Shown piece by piece: positions 7,369 through 14,429 of a stretch of 16,157 bases of DNA. The notes under the pieces are model-generated. The model searched no databases. It had not been told where the DNA came from and was given only the letters and a program-made list of their open reading frames with translations. Source of the stretch: Candidatus Latescibacterota bacterium (GTDB lineage Bacteria; Latescibacterota; MVCY01); contig JAUWEO010000012.1 of the NCBI GenBank assembly GCA_030608245.1, forward strand, positions 1 through 16,157, read 5' to 3'. The first letter of the stretch is position 1; each line of letters opens with the position of its first letter. The position numbers and the translations under genes were made by a program.

Positions 7369-8475
7369 ATGAGTAAGATAAATGTGGCCATTGTTGGCGT
7401 TGGCAACTGTGCCTCTTCATTGATACAGGGAGTAGAGTTCTACAAAAACGCCAAAGAGACTGATTTTGTCCCTGGGTTGATGCATGTCAATTTAGGCGGA
7501 TACCATGTGCGCGACATCCAGTTTGTAGCCGCCTTTGATATCGACAAGAACAAGGTCGGAAAAGATTTAAGCAAGGCCATATTCACTTATCCGAATAACA
7601 CTTACAAATTCGCCGAGGTGCCCAACTTAGGAGTGAAAGTCCACCGGGGAATGACCCATGATGGTCTGGGGAAATATCTCTCCGAGATAATTAAGAAGGC
7701 CCCCGGGTCAACAGATGACATAGTGGGCATCCTGAAAGAGACAAAGACCGATGTGGTAATCAACTATCTACCGGTGGGAAGCGAAGAGGCTACGAAATGG
7801 TATGTCGAACAGGTGCTTGAGGCTGGGTGTGGTTTCATCAACTGCATCCCCGTGTTCATAGCCAGTCAAGCTTACTGGCGAAAACGCTTTGAAGAGCGGG
7901 GACTACCCCTGATAGGCGATGATATAAAATCTCAGGTGGGGGCAACTATTGTGCATCGGGTCCTTACCTGGCTGTTCAGACAAAGAGGGGTACGGCTTGA
8001 ACGCACCAGCCAGCTTAATGTGGGTGGTAACACCGACTTCCTCAATATGCTGGAGCGTTCTCGGCTGGAGTCTAAGAAGATCAGCAAGACCCAGGCGGTA
8101 ACCTCCCAACTGGATTACGACATCGGAGCGGATAATATTCATATCGGCCCCAGTGATTACATCCCCTGGCTGGAAGACAGAAAATGGTGCCACCTCCGAA
8201 TGGAGGGAAAGACCTTCGGGGATGTCCCTCTGAACTTAGAGCTGAAATTAGAGGTTTGGGATTCTCCTAACTCCGCCGGGGTAGTTATCGACGCCATAAG
8301 GTGCTGTAAACTGGCTCTGGATAACGGAGTAAAGGGAGCATTAGAGGCCGCATCGGCCTACTTCAAGAAGTCACCTCCCAAACAATACAGCGACTCAGAG
8401 GCCAGAGAACGGGTAGAAGAATTCATCGCCAAGTACCAGAAAAAGGGCGCAGAGAAAAAGCCAAAAGGGACCTGA
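7369..8475 (+). CDS. ino1: myo-Inositol-3-phosphate synthase
   Basis: NAD-dependent cytosolic enzyme converting glucose-6-phosphate to inositol-3-phosphate (older name inositol-1-phosphate synthase). 368 aa, like the compact archaeal and actinobacterial forms and shorter than eukaryotic ones. Seen: N-terminal Rossmann motif NVAIVGVGNCASSLIQG, AAFDIDKNKVG, NYLPVGSEEA, then catalytic-core motifs GDDIKSQVGATIVHRVL, NVGGNTDFLNM, SKKISKTQAV, HIGPSDYIPWLEDRKWCH and LELKLEVWDSPNSAG. Homology begins at the ATG at 7369, which has an AAGGAGG site; upstream in-frame sequence is non-homologous. With the phosphatidyltransferase at 4989 it would supply phosphatidylinositol, or it may serve inositol-based solutes. 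Confidence 0.97.
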   Translation: MSKINVAIVGVGNCASSLIQGVEFYKNAKETDFVPGLMHVNLGGYHVRDIQFVAAFDIDKNKVGKDLSKAIFTYPNNTYKFAEVPNLGVKVHRGMTHDGLGKYLSEIIKKAPGSTDDIVGILKETKTDVVINYLPVGSEEATKWYVEQVLEAGCGFINCIPVFIASQAYWRKRFEERGLPLIGDDIKSQVGATIVHRVLTWLFRQRGVRLERTSQLNVGGNTDFLNMLERSRLESKKISKTQAVTSQLDYDIGADNIHIGPSDYIPWLEDRKWCHLRMEGKTFGDVPLNLELKLEVWDSPNSAGVVIDAIRCCKLALDNGVKGALEAASAYFKKSPPKQYSDSEARERVEEFIAKYQKKGAEKKPKGT

Positions 8476-8492
8476 TCAGTTTTGGGCCTCAG

Positions 8493-8514
8493 GGAGAAGG
8501 GAAAAAACTTCTCC
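8493..8514. repeat. Hairpin after ino1
   Basis: GGAGAAG (8493-8499) and CTTCTCC (8508-8514) with an 8-nt A-rich loop, 17 bp past the ino1 stop. No downstream T run, so it is not a canonical terminator. Confidence 0.35.
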
Positions 8515-8535
8515 AGCAACGAAAAGTAAAAAATG

Positions 8536-8654
8536 GGGAAATAGAGAACGGAGGCGACCTCAAGTGCTAAAGTCTGGGCCAATTTACTCAGAGCCATCTG
8601 AGGAGCTTGCCTGCAGACGAAATAACTTGAGGCAGCACCGTTTTCTATTTCCCT
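8536..8654. repeat. 119-bp nested imperfect palindrome before tmk
   Basis: The two arms fold on each other in order. A 16-bp outer stem (8536-8551 with 8639-8654, one G-T wobble), a 6/6-nt internal loop, an 8-bp stem CCTCAAGT/ACTTGAGG (8558-8565/8625-8632), a 6/6-nt loop, GTCTG/CAGAC (8572-8576/8614-8618), GGC/GCC and AA/TT short pairs, then CTCAGA/TCTGAG (8587-8592/8597-8602) closed by the tetraloop GCCA. It ends 20 bp before the tmk start. No open frame is contained. It could be a structured RNA leader of tmk, a small non-autonomous mobile element, or a repeat-family unit. No clear target-site duplication was seen. Confidence 0.8.
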
Positions 8655-8674
8655 ATTCTTTGATGGGGAAGTAG

Positions 8675-9319
8675 ATGTTCATAACATTTGAAGGTATCGA
8701 TTGTTGTGGAAAGACCACTCAGGCAGGACTTTTGGTTGAGGGCTTAAGAGAGGCAGGCTACCCGGTTATTTTCACTCACGAACCAGGGGGAACAGAAATC
8801 GGGGAGAAGATCCGTCACCTGCTTTTGAACAGGGAAAACAGCCAGATGGTCTGGCTGACCGAGCTTTTTCTTTATCTGGCCAGTCGGGCCCAGCACACCG
8901 CAGAGCTGATCCACCCCGCCATCCAACAGGGGAAAATCCTGGTCTGCGACCGTTACACAGATTCTACCTTGGCCTATCAGGGCTATGGTCGAGGATTGAA
9001 CCAAAAACTAATACATCAGCTTAACCAAGTAGCTACCGGGGGGTTAACTCCACAGCTCACTTTCTTAATCGACATCCCACCGCAGGTGGGCATACAGAGA
9101 AAAGCGAGCAAAGACCGCTTAGAGAGTGAAGGCTCCACCTTTCACCGCAAAGTAAGAAAAGGTTATTTGGAGAGTGCCGGTAAGGATCCCCAGCGTTTTT
9201 GCATCATAAACGGCTCCAGAGGTATCCAGGAAATTCATCGGGAGATAATGACCACCACCTTAGGCAGACTGAAAGCCCGAGACTCTCTGATCTCCGCAAA
9301 ACAATCTCGTCTGTCTTAA
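8675..9319 (+). CDS. tmk: Thymidylate kinase
   Basis: Phosphorylates dTMP to dTDP with ATP in the cytoplasm; essential for DNA synthesis. 214 aa, the usual length. Seen: P-loop FEGIDCCGKTTQ at residues 5-16 (most homologs have G-S or G-A in place of the C-C pair), EPGGTEIGEKIRHLLL, the DRYTDSTLAYQGYGRGL motif carrying the catalytic DR, a lid segment around residues 145-165, and FHRKVRKGYLE. ATG 8675 follows a modest GGGGAAG. The gene converges on the FmdB-type gene with only 10 bp between stops, and its leader carries the large palindrome. Confidence 0.97.
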   Translation: MFITFEGIDCCGKTTQAGLLVEGLREAGYPVIFTHEPGGTEIGEKIRHLLLNRENSQMVWLTELFLYLASRAQHTAELIHPAIQQGKILVCDRYTDSTLAYQGYGRGLNQKLIHQLNQVATGGLTPQLTFLIDIPPQVGIQRKASKDRLESEGSTFHRKVRKGYLESAGKDPQRFCIINGSRGIQEIHREIMTTTLGRLKARDSLISAKQSRLS

Positions 9320-9329
9320 CTGAAGGAAA

Positions 9330-9602
9330 TTATGTTGTTTCTGATTTTTCCTTCTTCCCCTTCTCACCTTTGGTCTCTCCTCCCTCCGTTTTCTTCTCTG
9401 CCTTCATGCCCTCTTTCCGGGATTTGCTAGGGTGATCAGTGAGGTACCAGCCTGAACCCTTCAAAACAAAAGCAGTCCGGGATATCAACCGGCGCACAGG
9501 ACCACCACATTTTTCACAAATCTTTACCTCTTCATCCTGGAGATTCTGAAATCGTTCAACCCTGTGTCCACATTTCTCACACTCATACTCATAGATTGGC
9601 AT
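9330..9602 (-). CDS. FmdB family zinc-ribbon protein
   Basis: Small cytoplasmic protein of 90 aa. Seen: the family start MPIYEYECEKCG, paired C8xxC11 and C29xxC32 forming a zinc ribbon, and the typical GSGWYLTD segment; the last 35 residues are highly charged and Lys/Glu-rich, probably disordered. The family is linked to regulation of amide/formamide genes in Methylophilus, but most members have no proven role. ATG 9602 has a GGGAGAA leader. It diverges from the cupin operon and converges with tmk. Confidence 0.93.
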   Translation of the reverse strand: MPIYEYECEKCGHRVERFQNLQDEEVKICEKCGGPVRRLISRTAFVLKGSGWYLTDHPSKSRKEGMKAEKKTEGGETKGEKGKKEKSETT

Positions 9603-9922
9603 TAGTTCTCCCTAGCTTATTAACAGTGAATCCAACGCCTTTTGCTACTTACTATTTCGGTCACATTATCATTCTAAACCTGATTCATTGACTCTTATCT
9701 TCCGCTTGAGGGGCTAAATATTAAGCCATAATGAGACAAAAGTCAAGTATTATTTTAGGTTTTGCTTAAGTTGACCCTATTCTTGGGAAGCATAACTATC
9801 AACTCCTCGCCCCCAATCACGATAGAGCTGGGGCGCTTTGTCCTCTTTATCGAAGAAGCCATCGTCGAAAACGCCCAGACCGGTCAGGTGATCAGAATTC
9901 AAATAGAAAGGAGACAAGTACA
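9603..9922. other. AT-rich divergent promoter region between fmdB-like and cupin genes
   Basis: 320 bp without a gene. AT-rich from 9603 to 9780. TTGACC (9771-9776) and TTGACT (9688-9693) are possible -35 boxes for the rightward operon, but neither has a good -10 at 16-18 bp. A hairpin CGCCCC/GGGGCG (9808-9813/9830-9835) lies in the likely cupin leader. The cupin ribosome site AAAGGAG lies just before 9923. Confidence 0.45.
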
Positions 9923-10294
9923 ATGACCCAGCAAAAAGGATATTTCGTCCGGCACATAAGTGAGGTGCAAACAGTTCCCTGTATGTGCGGATCAAGTACC
10001 AGAGTAATCCCCAGCACCGAGGGGCTGGAGGTAAATGTTCACCTCACTCACATCGTCGATTCCAAGCTGCATTATCACAAAGAGAGCGCGGAGGTGTACT
10101 ACATTGTCGAGGGTTCAGGGAAGATGGTGCTCGGCGATCAGACCTTTGACATCCGCACGGGTAGTCTGATCTACATCCCTCGAGGAGCTCCCCATCGTGG
10201 CTATGGCGATTTCAAAGCCCTGATCGTTGGGGTACCTCCGGTTGACAGCCAGGATGAATTCGTAGTCGAAGAAACTCAACAGCCACAAGAATAA
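9923..10294 (+). CDS. Cupin domain protein
   Basis: Single-domain cupin, 123 aa, probably cytoplasmic and metal-binding. Seen: motif 1 with H50, H52, E57 and G64 in the exact spacing HxH-x4-E-x6-G, and motif 2 GSLIYIPRGAPHRG with H91, giving a full three-His/one-Glu metal site. Substrate unknown; small cupins of this type include sugar isomerases, dioxygenase-like enzymes and ligand sensors. ATG 9923 follows AAAGGAG. First gene of a tight four-gene rightward operon with two TIM-barrel proteins and a UroD-like protein, so it probably acts on a metabolite of the same pathway. Confidence 0.9.
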   Translation: MTQQKGYFVRHISEVQTVPCMCGSSTRVIPSTEGLEVNVHLTHIVDSKLHYHKESAEVYYIVEGSGKMVLGDQTFDIRTGSLIYIPRGAPHRGYGDFKALIVGVPPVDSQDEFVVEETQQPQE

Positions 10295-10307
10295 CAGGAG
10301 AATGGCC

Positions 10308-11153
10308 ATGCAATTGATCTTTTTCTCCAAGTCACTCAAGGATTACAGTGTGGATCGGCTGATCAGATTGGGTCACGAACTTGGCATTGACGGGTATGAC
10401 CTCTGCGTGCGCCCCGGCTACCTGGTACAGCCCGATAATGTAAGGGAAAAGCTTCTCTCGGTGGTCAAACAACTGAGGAATGAAGACCTTGCCGTCCCCC
10501 TGGTGACCGGAAATTTTGACCTCCTCTGGCCGGACCAACCTACGGCTGAGTTGATTCTTTCAGCAATGGACCAAGCCGATGTGCGGCTACTTAAGCTGGG
10601 TTACTATGAGTTTACTTCCGGCGAAGACGACTACTGGGCTTATGTGGATCGTATCCGTAAGTCGCTGGAAGGCTGGCAGAAGCTGGGGGAGCGCTACAAT
10701 GTCAAGGTGTGCTATCATACCCATTCCGGCTTGGCTATGGGAGTCAACTGCGCGGCCCTTGCCCACCTGATCCGGGGATTTGATCCTCGCTTCATCGGGG
10801 CCTACATTGATCCCGGCCATATGTGGATAGATGGAGAGCCATTCGGCCTCGGCTTGGCGATGATAAGAGACTATTTGAGTATCGTTGCTCTGAAAGACTC
10901 CGCTTATGTGGACGAGAGACAAAAAGAGGAAGGTGCTTACTCTCCGATATTTCCACCGGCTGGAGAGGGCATGGTGCCGTGGTCTTCTGTCTTTGCCGAA
11001 CTGGTCCGGGCCGGATATGATGGCCCTCTTTCCATCCATGCTGAGTTCAAAAAGCAGAGTCACGAAGAGTACCTCTCTGCAGTAAAGGCAGAGGTCCTCT
11101 ATTTCCGCCAGAAACGCGATATCGCCCTTGCAGAGGTCAAAATTAATCTATAA
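10308..11153 (+). CDS. Sugar phosphate isomerase/epimerase-like TIM-barrel protein
   Basis: Xylose-isomerase-like/AP-endonuclease-2 TIM-barrel protein of 281 aa. Seen: LGHELGIDGYDL near the N terminus, VKVCYHTHSG, GAYIDPGHM and IVALKDS, where His, Asp and Lys-Asp positions match metal-binding strands of the family, then a C-terminal LSIHAEF ending a strand. The reaction is likely ketose/aldose or inosose-type isomerisation, substrate unknown. Two in-frame ATGs (10302, 10308) are present. ACAGGAG ends at 10300, so the second ATG, 7 nt away, is favoured. It starts 13 bp after the cupin stop. Confidence 0.88.
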   Translation: MQLIFFSKSLKDYSVDRLIRLGHELGIDGYDLCVRPGYLVQPDNVREKLLSVVKQLRNEDLAVPLVTGNFDLLWPDQPTAELILSAMDQADVRLLKLGYYEFTSGEDDYWAYVDRIRKSLEGWQKLGERYNVKVCYHTHSGLAMGVNCAALAHLIRGFDPRFIGAYIDPGHMWIDGEPFGLGLAMIRDYLSIVALKDSAYVDERQKEEGAYSPIFPPAGEGMVPWSSVFAELVRAGYDGPLSIHAEFKKQSHEEYLSAVKAEVLYFRQKRDIALAEVKINL

Positions 11154-12150
11154 TACCCTAAAAAATGGGAAGTATATGGGGATTCCTTTCTATCCTTCAG
11201 TATACGAGCATGCGGCATATCTCATCGGCAGAAGTCCGGGGGAGGTGTCTCGAGACTCAGAACTGTTGTTTTCTGCCCATTGTGCTGCTCACCTTCAGTA
11301 TGGGCATTCGCCGATTGTGGTCGGAATTGACATCTACAACCTCGAGGCCGAGGCCTACGGATGTGTTGTGGATCGGCCAAGCGGCAGTGGGATTCCGGCG
11401 ATTACCAAACCGCTTTTTGACTCTTTAGAAGAGGTGGGGGACTTAGATCCCTTTGATCCTCAAACCGCCGGCAGAATTCCGATGATCATAGAAACGGCCA
11501 GAAGGCTTGCTCTCAGGTTCCCAAAAGCAAAAGTCGCCGTACCGGTAAGTGGACCGTTTTCTGTTGCTGTGGGACTCAGAGGTGTCACCGGCCTTCTGGA
11601 GGAAATCGCTTTGTTTCCGGAAGAGGTTTCGAGATTTCTGATCAATCTGGTGGAAGGGCAGACCAGAATGTGTAAATCGATCACAGTCGCCGGGTTAGAT
11701 ATAGCCTTTTTTGAATCCGCCGCGGCACCGCCTCTTCTCTCGCCCCAGCAATTTCGCCAAATTGAACTGCCTGCGTTGAAGGAAACCATCTGCAGGGTGT
11801 CAGCTGCGGCAGGACATCGGGTGCCGTGCATAATCGGGGGAGATACGTTACCCATTCTGGACGATATCTTAGAGACAGGCACAGACTATGTGATCTGTCC
11901 AGCGGAGACCGATCAGGGCGCTTTCATGGCAAAGATATGGCATCGCACTGATGTGGCGGTTAGAATAAATCTGAATCCCAACACTGTGGCCTATGGCTCA
12001 CGGGAACAAATACTGACTGAAGTTGATAGGATACTGAGATTTGCAGAACGGCGGCCGAATGTGTCGTTGGGAACCGGCGCTGTTCCCTATGAAACACCTC
12101 CCGAGAATATAAAGTTCATAAAAGAATATCTGGACAAGTCTTCGGTTTGA
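11128..12150 (+). CDS. Uroporphyrinogen decarboxylase family protein (MtaA/CmuA-like)
   Basis: TIM-barrel protein of 340 aa in the UroD superfamily, which includes heme-pathway HemE and the corrinoid methyltransferases MtaA, MtbA and CmuA. Seen: an N-terminal segment NGKYMGIPFYPSVYEHAAYL matching the family opening, CIIGGDTLPILDDILETGTDY, DVAVRINLNPNTVAYGSREQI, and LGTGAVPYETPPENIKFI, a standard C-terminal family motif. The sequence does not look like true HemE, and a corrinoid or other methyl-transfer role or a lyase role is possible. The frame starts at TTG 11128, overlapping the upstream gene by 26 bp with no clear ribosome site. ATG 11176 after GGGAAG is an alternative, but family homology appears to begin before it. 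Confidence 0.85.
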   Translation: MQRSKLIYNTLKNGKYMGIPFYPSVYEHAAYLIGRSPGEVSRDSELLFSAHCAAHLQYGHSPIVVGIDIYNLEAEAYGCVVDRPSGSGIPAITKPLFDSLEEVGDLDPFDPQTAGRIPMIIETARRLALRFPKAKVAVPVSGPFSVAVGLRGVTGLLEEIALFPEEVSRFLINLVEGQTRMCKSITVAGLDIAFFESAAAPPLLSPQQFRQIELPALKETICRVSAAAGHRVPCIIGGDTLPILDDILETGTDYVICPAETDQGAFMAKIWHRTDVAVRINLNPNTVAYGSREQILTEVDRILRFAERRPNVSLGTGAVPYETPPENIKFIKEYLDKSSV

Positions 12151-12184
12151 AGGCCAATAAAACATAAACACGAGGAGGATTGCT

Positions 12185-13021
12185 ATGTTCTACACCGGAA
12201 TTGCCGATGAGGCAGGAAAGGCGTTGGATGTGCAGATTCGAGCCCACAAGGAACTGGGTTGGAATCATGTCGAGCTGCGCGTGGTCGGAAGTGCCAATGT
12301 TACCACTGTCCCGGATGCGGAGTTCGAACAGGTGGTGGAGAAGCTCACCGAGACCGGAATGAGGGTCTCCTGTTTTGCCTCTGAGCTCTGCAATTGGGCC
12401 AGGCCAATCAACACCGACTTCGCCGTTGATGTGGCAGAGCTGAACAGGGCCATCCCCCGAATGAAGCGGCTGGGAACGCCCTACATTCGGATGATGTCCT
12501 ATCCCAATGACGGCAGAGCAGAGAAGGATTGGAAACAGGAAGTGTTTCGACGAATAAGAGAGCTTGCCCGCATGGCCGAAGACGGCGCAGTGACGCTGGT
12601 GCACGAGAACTGTTCTGGCTGGGGCGGACTGAGCCCGGAGAACACCTTAGAGCTTTTAGATAAGGTAGCTTCACCGGCCCTGAAGTTGGTATTCGACACC
12701 GGCAATCCACCCGCTGAGGGCCAGGATAGTTGGGATTTCTACCGTAAACTGAAGGAGCACATCGTCTACATCCATATTAAAGATGCCCTCCGCCCAAAAC
12801 CAGGGGAAAAGGAAGTATTCACCTTCCCCGGCGAGGGAGACGGCTGTGTACGGGAGATCGTTCAGGATCTCCTGGGGTCAGATTACCAGGGAGGTATGTC
12901 CATCGAGCCTCACCTTTCGGCCGTTATCCACTTGGGTAAGGAAGCGGAATCAGAGGCAAAAGCCTTCGAAACCTATGTAGAGTATGGGCGAAGGCTTATG
13001 AGGCTAATAAAAGAATCATGA
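12185..13021 (+). CDS. Sugar phosphate isomerase/epimerase (TIM-barrel) protein
   Basis: 278-aa xylose-isomerase-like TIM-barrel enzyme. Seen: HKELGWNHVELR, VTLVHENCSG with a metal-ligand Glu, VFDTGNPP, IVYIHIKDA, FPGEGDG and SIEPHLS, which together give the complete metal-site pattern (Glu, Asp, His, Glu) of the family, including members such as hydroxypyruvate isomerase, tagatose epimerase and inosose dehydratase. ATG 12185 follows a strong GAGGAGG. Last gene of the cupin operon. Only distantly like the TIM-barrel protein at 10308, so not a recent duplicate. Confidence 0.92.
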   Translation: MFYTGIADEAGKALDVQIRAHKELGWNHVELRVVGSANVTTVPDAEFEQVVEKLTETGMRVSCFASELCNWARPINTDFAVDVAELNRAIPRMKRLGTPYIRMMSYPNDGRAEKDWKQEVFRRIRELARMAEDGAVTLVHENCSGWGGLSPENTLELLDKVASPALKLVFDTGNPPAEGQDSWDFYRKLKEHIVYIHIKDALRPKPGEKEVFTFPGEGDGCVREIVQDLLGSDYQGGMSIEPHLSAVIHLGKEAESEAKAFETYVEYGRRLMRLIKES

Positions 13022-13026
13022 AATAG

Positions 13027-13055
13027 CGTGAGGTAGAGGACACATTCCTCTCACG
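13027..13055 (+). other. Stem-loop at the operon end and sigma-remnant junction
   Basis: CGTGAG (13027-13032) pairs with CTCACG (13050-13055), with further AGG/CCT pairing inside. It begins 6 bp after the TIM-barrel stop. No T tract follows, so termination is uncertain. It coincides with the point where sigma-factor homology begins. Confidence 0.4.
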
Positions 13056-13160
13056 ATGTTCCATCTGGATGGTTTGTCATATCAGAAAGTCGCTGACTTT
13101 CTCGATATTCCCATCGGGACAGCCAAGTCCTTGATCTACCGTGCCAGACAGAAGCTCTGA
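13047..13160 (+). pseudogene. Remnant of ECF sigma factor region 4
   Basis: The frame through 13056 reads PLTMFHLDGLSYQKVADFL, then DIPIGTAKSLIYRARQKL, ending at TGA 13158-13160. This is the helix-turn-helix half of sigma region 4, matching the intact sigma factor downstream (LFYINGYSQEEIARIQEV, then PIGTVKRRLHDAREKL). Region 2 and the region 4 beginning are missing; an in-frame stop lies at 13029-13031, so the 5' part has been lost. After the TGA the same frame continues without another stop into the BtrH-like gene (13200), which suggests a nonsense codon splitting a former fusion. Only the 34 codons from ATG 13056 could start here, with no well-placed ribosome site. Confidence 0.85.
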
Positions 13161-13199
13161 CCGGCGCTAAGCGCCTATGCTATGGAGGGGGTGAGTTCA

Positions 13200-14261
13200 A
13201 TGGTTCAGGAAGTCTTCGACGAGCAGAAATTGCCCGCGGAGTTTGTCAGCAAGGTGTTGCAAGGGGTTGAGAAGCTCCAGTGGGGCAAAGGACAGGAGAA
13301 CACGTTTATCGGAGCATTGACCGCTGCGATGCATGCCATCGGAGAGGATGTGACCTACGACTATCTGATGGGCGTCTCCGGAGCTGCATTCAGGCTGCAT
13401 TTTCATCAACCGAACTGGTGCCCAAGCTCGCCTGACGGCACGTGCGGTTTCGATCACTCCGAGCCCGCGATGAAGGCTTTGGGATATACAGCGGAAGGGC
13501 ACTGGACTCCCAAGGACAAACCCAAAGCCGTGAAGAAGACCCGAGAGGCCATCGTCCAGAGTATTAACAAGGGCTTCCCGGTAGTAGCGATAGATCTGAT
13601 TACTTCCGCGGACTATGGAGTTATCGTGGGCTACCAGGATGAGGGGAAGGTATTTCTGTGCCGTACATACTATGACAAGACAGAGGGGTATTCCCAGGCC
13701 GAGAAATGGCCCTGGGTTGTGTTGGTCATTAAGGAGAAAGGGAAGGCCCCTGACTGGAGGGAAAATTTTCTAAAATCGCTGGAGATCGCCGTGGAACTGG
13801 CCAACACGGATCGATATCCTGGTCATGCCGAGAAAACCTTCTACGCCAGCGGTTTTGGAGCGTATGAAACGTGGGCGGCCAATCTCCTGGATGAGTCGAG
13901 GTTCGAGAACCTGGACGAAAAGGAACTGAACAGGTTGACCCACACTAACGGCTGGTGCTACCTCAGCTTGGTAGATGCACGAGAGGCCGCAGTTAGGTAC
14001 TTAAAGTCAATCAAGGGAAAATTCGACCGAGAGAGCGCAACGCACTTGTCAAAGGCGGCCGGTCTCTATGAGGAAATTGTGGAGAAGTTGAAAGACGGGT
14101 GGAAGTATGCACCTATGCCCTGGCAGCTGAAGGAAGGCGAGCACTGGACAAAGGAGATGCGTCATGCCGAGGCGGGCGTCTTGAAAGAGGCGCTGAGTCT
14201 CGAAAGAACGGCGGTGGATGAGCTGAAAGTGGCCGTTGAGGTGGCGGGCAAGAGGCTGTAG
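13200..14261 (+). CDS. BtrH N-terminal-like domain protein, likely severed C-terminal half of a sigma-factor fusion
   Basis: 353 aa from ATG 13200, which lies about 10 nt after GGAGGGGG (13185-13191); ATG 13182 has no ribosome site. Seen: an N-terminal SMVQEVFDEQKLPAEFVSKV resembling the linker after region 4 of the sigma factor downstream (DVVEEVLKAGAPKEDFGKQV). Then a fold resembling the BtrH N-terminal/papain-like family: NTFIGALTAAMHAIGEDVTY, LMGVSGAAFRLHF, WCPSSPDGTCGFD and AMKALGY, a beta-rich core with VVAIDL and YGVIVGYQ, and a helical C-terminal third. The usual nucleophilic Cys in the opening helix reads Asn/Thr, so peptidase-like catalysis is doubtful. Function unknown; sensing or ligand binding is inferred. 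The assignment to the BtrH-like fold is moderate. Confidence 0.75.
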   Translation: MVQEVFDEQKLPAEFVSKVLQGVEKLQWGKGQENTFIGALTAAMHAIGEDVTYDYLMGVSGAAFRLHFHQPNWCPSSPDGTCGFDHSEPAMKALGYTAEGHWTPKDKPKAVKKTREAIVQSINKGFPVVAIDLITSADYGVIVGYQDEGKVFLCRTYYDKTEGYSQAEKWPWVVLVIKEKGKAPDWRENFLKSLEIAVELANTDRYPGHAEKTFYASGFGAYETWAANLLDESRFENLDEKELNRLTHTNGWCYLSLVDAREAAVRYLKSIKGKFDRESATHLSKAAGLYEEIVEKLKDGWKYAPMPWQLKEGEHWTKEMRHAEAGVLKEALSLERTAVDELKVAVEVAGKRL

Positions 14262-14336
14262 GCGATTTCGAGACGTAACTACTCACCCTTAGCCTTGCAC
14301 CGTCAGTGGAGAAAACAGCTGGGATTCAGTTCTGTA

Positions 14337-14358
14337 GCCGAGCTTTCCAAAGCTCGGC
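14337..14358. terminator. Perfect 22-bp inverted repeat, possible terminator
   Basis: GCCGAGCTTT (14337-14346) and AAAGCTCGGC (14349-14358) are exact complements around CC. It lies 76 bp after the BtrH-like gene stop. A short T run (about 14379-14383) is some 20 nt away, so intrinsic termination is uncertain; a protein-binding operator is an alternative. Confidence 0.45.
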
Positions 14359-14405
14359 CTGATGAGGCGTGCGAAACTTTTTCAAAAAATGTTAGAATTC
14401 CAGCG

Positions 14406-14429
14406 AACCTTTTCGGGAGCTAATTCGAC
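14406..14429 (+). promoter_or_regulatory. Candidate ECF-type promoter of the sigma gene
   Basis: AACC (14406-14409, within CGAACCTTTT) and CGAC (14426-14429) are separated by 16 nt, resembling the AAC -35 and CG-rich -10 pattern of many ECF promoters. A start about 7 nt later would give a short leader with AGAGGA before ATG 14463. Pattern match only. Confidence 0.3.

Noticed and set aside
9777..9995. 72-codon minus-strand frame upstream of and into the cupin gene
   Set aside because: It overlaps the cupin start and ribosome site, with no homology seen.
13158..13160. TGA read as a sense codon (recoded) between sigma remnant and BtrH-like domain
   Set aside because: TGA serves as a normal stop for other genes here (ino1, the 12185 TIM-barrel gene), and the upstream sigma part is already incomplete, so decay is simpler.
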